A DNA stretch of 64,000 nucleotides. It comes from Syntrophomonas wolfei subsp. methylbutyratica (GTDB lineage: Bacteria; Bacillota; Syntrophomonadia; Syntrophomonadales; Syntrophomonadaceae). A program made the position numbers and the translations under genes. Positions 7,824-15,799 of this stretch are shown in pieces; within the stretch, counting starts at the first letter, position 1; each line of letters starts with the position of its first letter. Under the pieces are notes generated by a model. It worked only from the letters and a program-made list of their open reading frames with translations, had not been told where the DNA came from and searched no databases. Location of the stretch: positions 1 through 64,000 of the forward strand of contig NZ_BBQT01000020.1 of NCBI RefSeq assembly GCF_001570625.1. Reading direction: 5' to 3'.

Positions 7824-8555
7824 CTATTGCAGGAGGCTGCGGAGTTTTAGAATGGCGCTCTTTTCTATGCGGGAGATTTGTACCTGCGACACTCCCAAGT
7901 CTTCGGCAATAACGGTTTGGGTCTCATCCTGAAAAAAGCGGCGGATAATAACCACCCTTTCCCGTTCATCCAGTTTGGCCAGGGCTTCTCGCAAAGCCAG
8001 TTTCTCCAAAATAGCCACATTCCCCTCTTCATGTACCAGTTTGTCCAGCAAAGAAAGTTGCTCCTTTTCCTCACTCGGCACAACATCATGGATATAGGCC
8101 GGAGTTTGACAGGCCTCCATAGCCACCACGATATCCTCTTTTTCCATTTCCAACAGGCTGGCTATCTCATTTACTCCCGGTTCCCGCCCCAAGTCCCCGC
8201 GCAGCTTGTCCTGAGCCCAACGGATACGGGCATAAAGCTCTTTGATTCCCCTTTGTACTTTTACCATGCCGTCATCGCGTAAAAATTTTTTTATCTCTCC
8301 GATTATCATAGGTACCGCATAGGTAGAAAAGCGCACATCAAAGCTAAAGTCAAAGCGCTCAATTGCTTTTAATAGCCCCATGGCCCCTACCTGGAAAAGA
8401 TCCTCTTGATCATAAGAGGTATTTTTGAATCGTTCCAGGACCAGGTATATTAGTCCAATATTGGCTTCGTATAGCTGAGCTTTGGCTTCCTGGTTTCCCT
8501 CTTGCGCCAGGCGGAGGAGGGCTTCATTATTTTGGTAGGAATCGCCTGAGGACAT
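7824..8555 (-). CDS. sigF: RNA polymerase sporulation sigma factor SigF
   Basis: A 243-residue sigma factor that directs the first forespore-specific transcription programme. Region 2 (YDQEDLFQVGAMGLLKAIERFD, quoted in part: DLFQVGAMGLLKAIERFD) binds core enzyme and the -10 element. Region 3 and region 4 follow, with ERERVVIIRRFF and the QTVIAEDLGVSQVQISRIE helix-turn-helix. Its length matches SigF of Bacillus and Clostridia. AAAGGGGG precedes the ATG. It is last in the dacF-spoIIAA-spoIIAB-sigF operon, 13 bp after spoIIAB, and is held inactive by SpoIIAB until SpoIIAA is dephosphorylated. Confidence 0.97.
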   Translation of the reverse strand: MSSGDSYQNNEALLRLAQEGNQEAKAQLYEANIGLIYLVLERFKNTSYDQEDLFQVGAMGLLKAIERFDFSFDVRFSTYAVPMIIGEIKKFLRDDGMVKVQRGIKELYARIRWAQDKLRGDLGREPGVNEIASLLEMEKEDIVVAMEACQTPAYIHDVVPSEEKEQLSLLDKLVHEEGNVAILEKLALREALAKLDERERVVIIRRFFQDETQTVIAEDLGVSQVQISRIEKSAILKLRSLLQ

Positions 8556-8568
8556 GGTCTAGCCCCCT

Positions 8569-9015
8569 TTACGCATAGGCTTCCTGTTCTTTTTTCCCAA
8601 AACAGCGTTTAAGCCGGACCGTAGTGCCTTCGCCGGGCTGGCTGAAGACTTCCATTTCGTCCATATAAGACTTCATAAAGGTAAAACCCAGTCCCGTCCG
8701 GGAGCTATCGCTGGAAAAAGATGGTTCTATAGCCTTCTCAATATCTTCAATTCCTTTTCCATGATCCTCAACCACGATTTCCAGGCTACGATCATCCATT
8801 ATGCTGACTAAAACAACTATCTTCTCATTACACCTGTTTTCATAAGCATGAATTATGCTATTGGATACTGCTTCCGAGACTACCACCTTGATTTCTTCTA
8901 TATCTTCCAGGGTGCAATCCAATTGTGCGGCAAAAGCTGCCACGCAGGAACGGGCAAAGGATACATTCTCCGCCAGGCTTTTAAATTCGAAGCGTACATA
9001 ATTCTTTACATTCAT
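8569..9015 (-). CDS. spoIIAB: Anti-sigma F factor / serine kinase SpoIIAB
   Basis: A 148-residue GHKL-fold kinase that binds SigF and phosphorylates SpoIIAA. The N box (EAVSNSIIHAYEN), G1 box (EDHGKGIEDI) and G2 box (TGLGFTFMKS) are all present. Length is normal. It lies between spoIIAA and sigF in the standard sporulation order. A ribosome binding site with AGGAGG precedes the ATG at 9015. Confidence 0.97.
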   Translation of the reverse strand: MNVKNYVRFEFKSLAENVSFARSCVAAFAAQLDCTLEDIEEIKVVVSEAVSNSIIHAYENRCNEKIVVLVSIMDDRSLEIVVEDHGKGIEDIEKAIEPSFSSDSSRTGLGFTFMKSYMDEMEVFSQPGEGTTVRLKRCFGKKEQEAYA

Positions 9016-9048
9016 AATGATTCCAGCCCAGGGCTGGTATTCACCTCC

Positions 9049-9381
9049 TTAAATATTGATTATATCCTGTTCACTCCGATACAAGGGAACTAGTTTATTA
9101 ATTCCGGAAAAAATCAGGATTTTTTCAACCGCCGGGCTGGCCCCAACAATATACATACGCCCGTTTTCAGCATTCATCCGTTTATATCTACCTATAATTA
9201 CACCCAAACCGGAACTATCTATAAAGCTCACTTTCTCCAAGTTTAAAACCAGGTTTTTAACCTGCTGGCTTTGGATTTTGCTATCAATCTCTCGCCGGAG
9301 TTTTTCCGCCACTAACAGGTCCAATTCACCCGATATTTTCACCACCAGAGTATTCCTAATCACTTTTAAATCTATTTCCAC
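9049..9381 (-). CDS. spoIIAA: Anti-sigma F factor antagonist SpoIIAA
   Basis: A 110-residue STAS-domain protein that frees SigF by binding SpoIIAB. The SpoIIAB phosphorylation site is in DSSGLGVI at residues 55-62 (Ser56/Ser57). The GTG at 9381 is taken as the start because GGGAGGGG lies about eight bases upstream and the length then fits the family. The frame is open up to 9522, inside dacF, but that extension has no family similarity. First of the three sigma-F control genes. Confidence 0.95.
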   Translation of the reverse strand: MEIDLKVIRNTLVVKISGELDLLVAEKLRREIDSKIQSQQVKNLVLNLEKVSFIDSSGLGVIIGRYKRMNAENGRMYIVGASPAVEKILIFSGINKLVPLYRSEQDIINI

Positions 9382-9457
9382 AGCAAAATCCCCTCCCTGC
9401 AAGCTGCTAAAACAAGCTTCTACAAGGAGGGGACGAATACCTTCCACAAAATTCCAT

Positions 9458-10603
9458 TTATAATAGATAGATTTCGGCAAATATTTTCCCGATTTCCTTA
9501 AGCAATCCTCCGCGACCGACATTACTGGCTGCGACCAGGTTTATCTCTTTAATCAAATCACCGTCTTTGTATAACGAGATTTCACCCAACTTCTGTCCTT
9601 TACTTACCGGAGCATCAACATAGGGAAGCAAGGTGGTTTTGCTGTTTATCTTCTTTTCTTCCCCCTTGATTAACGTGCAGCCCACTTCTTCTTCCGCAAC
9701 CACTCCCACCTGCTCCTCCATGCCTTTGCCTATTTTTACCATTCCACAGCTTTTACCCTGGCCAATCAGGCTCTTAAAAGCATAACGGGCAAAACCATAA
9801 TTTAAAAGCTGCATGGAGTCCCGGAAATTGCCATGTTTTTCCGGGGATGCCATAACCACGGAAATTAATCGCAAGCCATCTCTCTTGGCGGTTCCCACCA
9901 GGCAATATTTGGCTTCATCGGTCCATCCGGTTTTAAAGCCATCCGCCCCCTGGTACCACCAGAGCAACTTGTTGGTATTAAATAGCTTGAATTCTCCCTG
10001 CCTCAGGTCATACTCTTTGATAGAACTGTACTCTAATATTTTGGGGTGGGCCAGAGCCTCACGGCCAATTACCGCCATATCATAAGCACTGGTATAGTGT
10101 TTGGGAGCAGTGAGGCCATAAGAATTGATAAAGTGGGTATTCTTCAAGCCCAACATTTTAGCTTTATGGTTCATTTTGTCTACAAAGTTCTGGTGCGTGC
10201 CTTCCAGGTGTTCGGCCACGGCTACGCAGGCATCGTTGGCTGAACCAACGGCTATGGCAATGAGCATATCCTCGTAGCTCATCTGTTCTCCCGGCTCCAG
10301 ATAAATCTGGGAGCCCCCCATCTTCCAGGCACTCTCACTGGTCACGACTTTGTCCTTCAGGGTTGCTTTCCCTTCCTCCAGGGCTTCCATCGCCAAAATC
10401 AAAGTCATCAGCTTGGTCATGCTAGCAGGAGCTAATTGCTTATGTTCATTTTTGGCCAGCAGTACTTTACCGGAATCAGCATCCATTAGAACATAGGATT
10501 CTGCTTTTGCTTCCACCACCTCGGCCTCCAACCTGGCCGGCGCAGCAATAATAAATACCATAACCCACAAGACAAGCCAGGCGATGCTCCTTCTACAACA
10601 CAT
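9458..10603 (-). CDS. dacF: D-alanyl-D-alanine carboxypeptidase DacF
   Basis: A 381-residue penicillin-binding protein that trims peptidoglycan stem peptides, probably in the forespore. A signal peptide covers about residues 1-28. The active-site motifs are Ser61-x-x-Lys64 (ASMTK), SAN (121-123) and KTG (224-226). A C-terminal beta domain and amphipathic anchor follow. AGGGGAGGTG precedes the ATG at 10603. As in Bacillus it heads the spoIIA operon. No convincing Spo0A box was found in the upstream 100 bp. Confidence 0.95.
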   Translation of the reverse strand: MCCRRSIAWLVLWVMVFIIAAPARLEAEVVEAKAESYVLMDADSGKVLLAKNEHKQLAPASMTKLMTLILAMEALEEGKATLKDKVVTSESAWKMGGSQIYLEPGEQMSYEDMLIAIAVGSANDACVAVAEHLEGTHQNFVDKMNHKAKMLGLKNTHFINSYGLTAPKHYTSAYDMAVIGREALAHPKILEYSSIKEYDLRQGEFKLFNTNKLLWWYQGADGFKTGWTDEAKYCLVGTAKRDGLRLISVVMASPEKHGNFRDSMQLLNYGFARYAFKSLIGQGKSCGMVKIGKGMEEQVGVVAEEEVGCTLIKGEEKKINSKTTLLPYVDAPVSKGQKLGEISLYKDGDLIKEINLVAASNVGRGGLLKEIGKIFAEIYLL

Positions 10604-10662
10604 GATTCTAACGCACCTCCCCTGTAATAATCATTAGTGATTCCACTGCCAAAGTTATAAAT

Positions 10663-10706
10663 ATGCATAGTTTGCATAAAAAGGGGTTTTTGCAGCAGAG
10701 TCATTA
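10663..10706. repeat. Partial family-A repeat upstream of dacF
   Basis: The segment GCATAAAAAGGGGTTTTTGC and the following CAGCAGAGTCATTAG resemble the family-A cores at 105-135 and 43130-43159. The core can pair with itself as a short hairpin. It lies in the 525-bp intergenic region between dacF and the gene at 11129. Confidence 0.6.
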
Positions 10707-10869
10707 GTAGATTATATTTAAAAATACAGGCTATTATACCAGCAAATTGTATGGATACAGGAGCTTCCCTCATTTTACTTTTTTCTACAAGCTGGATATG
10801 TTATTATAGTGACAAACCAGGCTTATTCTTCCACTATTCCGCTCCCGATAAAAAGGAGGAATCCGTTAG

Positions 10870-11097
10870 GTATATAGGTATTACTGGCCTTATGCCCGGT
10901 ACTATGTCAACTGCTGCCGGACTGGTAATGCTCAGGAACAAGCCAGCCAGTCGGTGGCTTTCATCGGTAAGATGCAGGATCATTTACTAAAAGTCCATGG
11001 TGAGGAGATAAGCAAACTGTTTAATACCAAAGACGTGGCAGCCTTAAGTAAAACTATTAACTCCAAGGTAGGCCAGGTAGTTAATCTAGTGGCATAA
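10870..11097 (+). pseudogene. Open frame with ribosome binding site but no start codon (remnant?)
   Basis: After TAG at 10867-10869 the frame stays open for 75 codons to TAA. It reads YRYYWPYARYY near the start and ends KTINSKVGQVVNLVA. AAAGGAGGA at 10852-10860 is an excellent ribosome binding site, but no ATG, GTG or TTG follows at the right distance in this frame. The first in-frame candidates are GTG at 10954 and ATG at 10972. Loss of the true start by a small deletion would explain it. I do not recognise the family. Confidence 0.35.
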
Positions 11098-11128
11098 TAC
11101 TATAATAAATTATACTCCGGAGGTTTAT

Positions 11129-11566
11129 ATGCTGGAAAATTGGCAATCAATCGCCGAGCAAATCTATATGAATGAGCTTACCTTTCCCCATTTGCGGGAG
11201 CGCTTGCAACACGGCGGAGAGCTTAGGGCCTGGTACAAATATTACCGGGGCGGCAATCAATGGGCCGGCAAGCATTTTATGGAGGAAAACGTTTTCCTGA
11301 TGGAGGAGGTTCTTATCTGGGTGCAAATTGCCGAAGACGGGAAAATGGGCCTCTATAGCTTCAAGCTGGACGATATATCTAAAATCGACCGCAGTTATAC
11401 CTTTGCCGACAAATCTCAGGAAAAGCTGGTTCTATCTCAAGCAACCGCAACTTTTAAAACCATGAAAGACAACCGCAAACGCGACACCCTGGTATTCAAA
11501 CGCCCGCTTCCGGCTGAAGAGGGAGATGTAGAGGGTTTTGAACAGCTTATCGCCCTGCTGGATTAA
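11129..11566 (+). CDS. Uncharacterised 145-residue protein
   Basis: A soluble, charged protein with no signal peptide, membrane segment or recognised motif. The start is firm: GGAGG sits eight bases before the ATG. It begins MLENWQSIAEQIYMNEL and carries aromatic residues in RAWYKYYRGG. It runs towards the minus-strand helicase and ends about 50 bp from it. Whether it belongs with that accessory block is unknown. Confidence 0.65.
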   Translation: MLENWQSIAEQIYMNELTFPHLRERLQHGGELRAWYKYYRGGNQWAGKHFMEENVFLMEEVLIWVQIAEDGKMGLYSFKLDDISKIDRSYTFADKSQEKLVLSQATATFKTMKDNRKRDTLVFKRPLPAEEGDVEGFEQLIALLD

Positions 11567-11614
11567 TATTTCCTTAGCTAATCATTGACTCTGCCGCAAA
11601 AACACCTTGGTAAG

Positions 11615-13270
11615 CTAGCCGTTTGGCAGGCCCTGGCGACTGGCCTGAGCCAGGAGCCGCATGCTTATCCAGTAATTGCGCTCCGCGCGGGAACGAGCGG
11701 ATTGGATTCGCCGCAGGCATTCCTGCTGGGAGAACCACCATTCACAGCCCAGCTTTCCCCGTTCCAGGTTTCTTTCCAACTCGCCAACGATTTCCGCATC
11801 CCAAGCTTTCCTCCGGGCGTAGGCCAGGACCCGGTCGACCAGCAGCTGGTAGCTGGGGTGAAGGAAACTCTGGCTCTCATGGTCATATTCCAGGTCCAAT
11901 ACCGGAATCAGTCCCGCCAATTCCTGGGATATATCCGCCATTAATTCCTGCTCCTCATTGGAAGCACCTATGTAGAGGTAATACAGGCAGGCGTGGCTGT
12001 TTTCGCCCGACCGGCGCAATATTCGTCCCAGCCTTTGTATACGCTGCCGGGAACTCCTGGTGGAACAGGCGATTATGCCTACATCAGTGGCCGGTACATT
12101 CAAGCCTTCATCCAGCGCCCGGCAGGTCACCAGTATGCGTATTTCGGAGTTGCTGTACCGGCGCAGGACACGCTTTTTGCTCCGCTCATCCATTTCCGAA
12201 TGATAGCGTCCCACCTGCCCGGAAAACAAGCGCTGCAGTAGGGCATAGATGGCTTCGGCCGTTTCTATCCTCTCATTAAAAATAATAACCTTTGCCGCTG
12301 CTGGAATCCTCTGCAGCAGATTTTGCACACAGCTGATCCGCGCTCTGGCCTTGTAAACTACATCCTTCCTCTGGTGAGCCAGGATGAGAACCGCGCGAGA
12401 CAAGCCGGAAAGCGCAGAATCATCTGATTCCCGGGCCATTTCCTCCAGACAGGCAAAGAAGTGCTGGCTGGACAAGCCGTTAAGGTAAGGGCAGCGGCGC
12501 ATCAGTACATCCAGCACCCGGGAAAGCTGTTCGCTCAATTCCAGGTATTCCTGTTCTTCGTCCGGGGTGAATTTCAATTTCAAGTTGAAAATGGAGAAGG
12601 AACTGATAATGTTGGCATTTAACGCCTCGGCAAAACCATATTTGTATATCTGCACGCCCAGGGCGGGAACCAGTTTTTCATCAAAGCGAGGGGCTTGCGG
12701 GGTAGCGGACAAGCCCAAAGCATAATAGCGGGAGGATGACCCCGGGGAGATATGGCTGATAAAATCAAAAATTCGCGAATTCTCGGGGCTGCTGTAATGA
12801 TGACATTCATCGGCAATGAGCATTACGGCCGCCCCCCGCTGGTAATCTTCCAGCAGGTGCCGGGCTAGGCAGTGGCGGGCCGAATTTACGACATAAATCA
12901 TGTACTTGCGGGTGGGCAAGTCTTTGTGGGCTCCGGAATAAATCCCGATCTGATCCCGGGCAATCCCCAATTCATCCTGCAGAGTCTGGGCCCACTGCTG
13001 CAGTAAAAATACCTGGGGTACTACGATTATAACCTTTAGACCCGCGGCATTCTCTCGCAACAATTGCTTTTCCAACCGGGCAATGGCACCCAGGGCCAGG
13101 ATGGTTTTGCCGGCACCGGTTACCACATTGACAATACCCCGCCCCTGGTGCTGCATCCATATATCCAAGCACTCTTCCTGCCAGGCGAACAGCTTTTTTT
13201 TCAGCTGACCGCCAACGGCCGGGCCAGTCCTGTCCGGTCCCTCCGAATTCCCTTCGTAGAGCAACGACAT
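11615..13270 (-). CDS. DEAD/DEAH-box superfamily 2 helicase
   Basis: A 551-residue ATP-dependent helicase or translocase. Motif I is TGAGKT (51-56), motif II is DECH (154-157) and motif III is SAT (188-190). The C-terminal RecA-like half includes RILVTCRALDEGLNVP and the motif VI run QRIQRLGRILRR near residue 420. About 100 further residues follow, probably an accessory domain. AGGAG precedes the ATG at 13270. It is transcribed away from the coiled-coil/ATPase operon at 13672-17010. I infer it works with those genes, as SF2 helicases do in several phage-defence systems; that link is not proven by the sequence. Confidence 0.88.
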   Translation of the reverse strand: MSLLYEGNSEGPDRTGPAVGGQLKKKLFAWQEECLDIWMQHQGRGIVNVVTGAGKTILALGAIARLEKQLLRENAAGLKVIIVVPQVFLLQQWAQTLQDELGIARDQIGIYSGAHKDLPTRKYMIYVVNSARHCLARHLLEDYQRGAAVMLIADECHHYSSPENSRIFDFISHISPGSSSRYYALGLSATPQAPRFDEKLVPALGVQIYKYGFAEALNANIISSFSIFNLKLKFTPDEEQEYLELSEQLSRVLDVLMRRCPYLNGLSSQHFFACLEEMARESDDSALSGLSRAVLILAHQRKDVVYKARARISCVQNLLQRIPAAAKVIIFNERIETAEAIYALLQRLFSGQVGRYHSEMDERSKKRVLRRYSNSEIRILVTCRALDEGLNVPATDVGIIACSTRSSRQRIQRLGRILRRSGENSHACLYYLYIGASNEEQELMADISQELAGLIPVLDLEYDHESQSFLHPSYQLLVDRVLAYARRKAWDAEIVGELERNLERGKLGCEWWFSQQECLRRIQSARSRAERNYWISMRLLAQASRQGLPNG

Positions 13271-13502
13271 GTTCTTTCTCCTATCCCTATTGTATACAGT
13301 TTTAGTATCGCCTTTTTATATAAACTTGGCAAGGCTAACCAGGCCCGCCAGGTGATGCAAATTAAAGCAGAATAACCCGAATTCCACAAAATCAGAACCA
13401 TAATAGGCTTTTCTCCTCTCAATATATTTTTGTCAATGAAGTAAAGGAAATCATTGCCTGTTGTCGAAATACCCTGGTAGAATTAATATATATTATTTTG
13501 AG

Positions 13503-13625
13503 CAGCGGAAGAAACCGCGGAGCAGCATCAACACACCGCTGCAACGAGCCGGGGGATGAGAACCCGCCGCCTGTATAATAGGAACCCGGCCGCTTAGTGA
13601 AGCGGGGGACATGTTTCACCTTGTT
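13503..13625. repeat. Dispersed foldable repeat, family B, copy 2
   Basis: AACGAG (13543-13548) can pair with the 3' end CTTGTT (13620-13625), using one G-U pair. An internal CCGCTT-AGTG-AAGCGG hairpin and a GCGGG-type hairpin lie between them. A 40-bp leader (13503-13542) is shared with the 55.2-kb copy. It sits in the divergent region between the helicase and the coiled-coil gene. In the rest of 13271-13671 the only motif seen is GTTGTCGAAAT (13460-13470), a weak Spo0A-box look-alike. Confidence 0.75.
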
Positions 13626-13671
13626 ATAAAGCATGATAATTATGGATAAAATCCTGGGAAGGAGCAGTGGA

Positions 13672-14487
13672 ATGGCTGACTACGAATCATTATTAAAACA
13701 ACAATTGCTAACGGAAAGAGAACTAAAAGAGAAAATCAGCAGTTTGCAGAAGTGTTTTAAAAGTCTGTGCAAAAACATGGAGAAGGGCGATCTTAAGAGC
13801 TGGAACCGTGAGCTGAGCACTATGCGCAGCCTGCTGCAGGAACAGGAAGCCTTGCTCACCGGCATGCAAGCCCAGGTAGATGAGTTCGGTATCCGTCCCT
13901 ATATGGAAAACGGGGACTTTGTGGAACAAATGCTGGCCTATTGCGACAGCCTGGGGGTGGATGTGAAGGGCGATTTCCCCAGTTATGAAATGTTCCCCTT
14001 CCGGGTTAAAATCGATGCGGAAAACCTGGAATTATTCCTGGATAGGAAAAAAGTGCAGTGCCTGCGCCCCCTGGCTTTTGTGCAGGAGGTCAAGTCCAGC
14101 CGGGATAAAATGCTGCGGGCCAGCTTTGACCCCCGGTTTTTTGTACGGGAGCTGGCTGCGGCTTATGACCTGCTGCTTTTGAAGCAAAATCAGGGCAAAG
14201 CGCACCCGGTGCTGGAGGGAGATGTTTATCTGAAAAACATCTACACTATCCTTACCCCAATGAGGCGGTTCCGCCGGGATTATGACCAGCAAAGCTTCGC
14301 CTTTGACCTGGCCCGGCTCTATGCCTCCGACCTGCGTTCCACCGAGGATGGGCGCCGCTTTCAATTCGGCCCCAGCCGCAACATCAGCAAGGCCATCCGT
14401 ATTCTGGACCAGGAGGGCCGGGAGCAGTATCTGGCCACCATCCGCTTTTTCGCCTCCCCCGAAGAGGAAATGACTTTGCCACTATAG
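13672..14487 (+). CDS. Coiled-coil protein of unknown function (ATPase-operon gene 1)
   Basis: A 271-residue protein. Residues about 1-75 are heptad-rich coiled coil (LLKQQLLTERELKEKISSLQ). The rest is mixed alpha/beta with the conserved-looking RRFRRDYDQQSFAFDLARLY near 205. The ATG at 13672 has GAAGGAG seven bases upstream, better than two earlier ATGs. It leads two P-loop ATPase genes and faces the helicase. It has no TerB motif that I can see, which separates this set from published Shango architecture as I recall it. It could be a loader or adaptor; I do not recognise the family. Confidence 0.75.
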   Translation: MADYESLLKQQLLTERELKEKISSLQKCFKSLCKNMEKGDLKSWNRELSTMRSLLQEQEALLTGMQAQVDEFGIRPYMENGDFVEQMLAYCDSLGVDVKGDFPSYEMFPFRVKIDAENLELFLDRKKVQCLRPLAFVQEVKSSRDKMLRASFDPRFFVRELAAAYDLLLLKQNQGKAHPVLEGDVYLKNIYTILTPMRRFRRDYDQQSFAFDLARLYASDLRSTEDGRRFQFGPSRNISKAIRILDQEGREQYLATIRFFASPEEEMTLPL

Positions 14488-14572
14488 ATGGCAAACAAGC
14501 CTGGGCAAATGAAGCGTTGCGGTTCAGGCCGTTATGCCGTCCTCCAGGCCAAGCTTAAAAGGAGATGACGCA

Positions 14573-15799
14573 TTGGACAACGATATCAAGTCAGCGCTGG
14601 CCTGTTTAAAAAAGGGACACTCTCCGGGCAAGCGTGAGTTCCTGCAGGAAATATCGGTGGGCACTGCTTTCATGCTGGATTTTTGGCGGGAAAAATACCT
14701 GGCTGAATACCTGGCGCGGGGCGGCAGCAAGATCAAGTTTCTGACCGGCCGCAGCGGAAGCGGGAAAACGCATTTCCTGGAAATGCTAGCCCTGGAGGCG
14801 GAAAATATGGGTTATATCCCGGTAAAGCTGTCCGCCCGGGAAGTATGGATTCATGATTTCAAAGAGATTTACAGTGCCGTCCTGCACCAGGTCAACCTGC
14901 TGGAGCGCTTAAAGCTCTGCAGTCATGAAATTATCCGGCAAGTGGGTTATGACCCTGAGGCCATCCCTCAGGATATGACCCTGGTGGATTATTTAGCCAG
15001 CCAGGGAAAGCTGGATCCCTTGACCAAACTGGAGATAAGGCAGCAACTGAATCAATTGTTTCTCTCCAACCCGCTCATTGACAACAATTTTGCTCTGGCC
15101 TGCGCCCTGCTGACCGGCAGTATAATGGGGCACCCTACCCTGGAGGAATCCAGCTGCCGCCTCTTGCAATTATGGCTGGAAGGGAACCGCGAAGCACGTC
15201 TTCCCTCTATCCGCCGTCTGGGCCTCTCTCCGAGCAAAGTGACCAAATACAATGCCCGCCATATGCTGCGTTCATTGGTGGAAATTTGTCGCCTGGCGGG
15301 TTACAAGGGGCTGATAATCTCTATCGATGAGCTGGATATTCTGGTGAGAAAAGATGATATGCCGGAACTTCGCTACACTCGCATGAAGCGTGAGGACGCC
15401 TATGAGAGTATTAGAGAGTTAATCGATGAAATCGACACCTTGAAATGCGTCATGTTTGTTTTTTCATTCGACCGGCGCTTGATGGATGATGATAGATGGG
15501 GGCTGAAGTCCTATCCTGCCCTATGGATGCGGATTCAAAACGAGATTGAAGGCGAGCGCTTTAACCGTTTTGCGGATATCGTAGACCTGGATCGCCTGGT
15601 CGATGAAGTCTATACACCAGATAAAATCGTGGAGATGTCCACCCGTCTGGCCAGATTGATAAACCGCTACGATGAAGGGGCCAGGCCGCTCAGCCTGAGC
15701 ACTGCCGAGGAATTATACGCTCGGGCCCGCTTTGGCAAGGTATCTCTTCCCCGGCGGGTAATCCTGTCAACTTTACAGGGAGGAGTGGAGGAACAATGA
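14573..15799 (+). CDS. BrxD-like P-loop ATPase (DUF2791 type), first copy
   Basis: A 408-residue ATPase. Walker A is GRSGSGKT (59-66); Walker B is in GLIISIDELDIL near 245, followed by a sensor-like strand VMFVFSFDRR. The layout resembles BREX BrxD / DUF2791 ATPases. The start is set at TTG 14573, because AAAAGGAG lies eight bases upstream; an ATG at 14534 has no ribosome binding site and would give 13 extra residues. Its stop overlaps the next gene's start as ATGA, so the two ATPases are probably translated together and may form a hetero-oligomer. Confidence 0.78.
   Translation: MDNDIKSALACLKKGHSPGKREFLQEISVGTAFMLDFWREKYLAEYLARGGSKIKFLTGRSGSGKTHFLEMLALEAENMGYIPVKLSAREVWIHDFKEIYSAVLHQVNLLERLKLCSHEIIRQVGYDPEAIPQDMTLVDYLASQGKLDPLTKLEIRQQLNQLFLSNPLIDNNFALACALLTGSIMGHPTLEESSCRLLQLWLEGNREARLPSIRRLGLSPSKVTKYNARHMLRSLVEICRLAGYKGLIISIDELDILVRKDDMPELRYTRMKREDAYESIRELIDEIDTLKCVMFVFSFDRRLMDDDRWGLKSYPALWMRIQNEIEGERFNRFADIVDLDRLVDEVYTPDKIVEMSTRLARLINRYDEGARPLSLSTAEELYARARFGKVSLPRRVILSTLQGGVEEQ

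Noticed and set aside
9382-9522. N-terminal extension of SpoIIAA into dacF
   Set aside because: The extension has no similarity to SpoIIAA, whereas the GTG at 9381 has a strong ribosome binding site and gives the family length.
11623-12279. A 218-codon frame on the plus strand
   Set aside because: It lies wholly opposite the helicase coding sequence, shows no family motif and reads as low-complexity Pro/Gly/Arg-rich translation of GC-rich antisense DNA.
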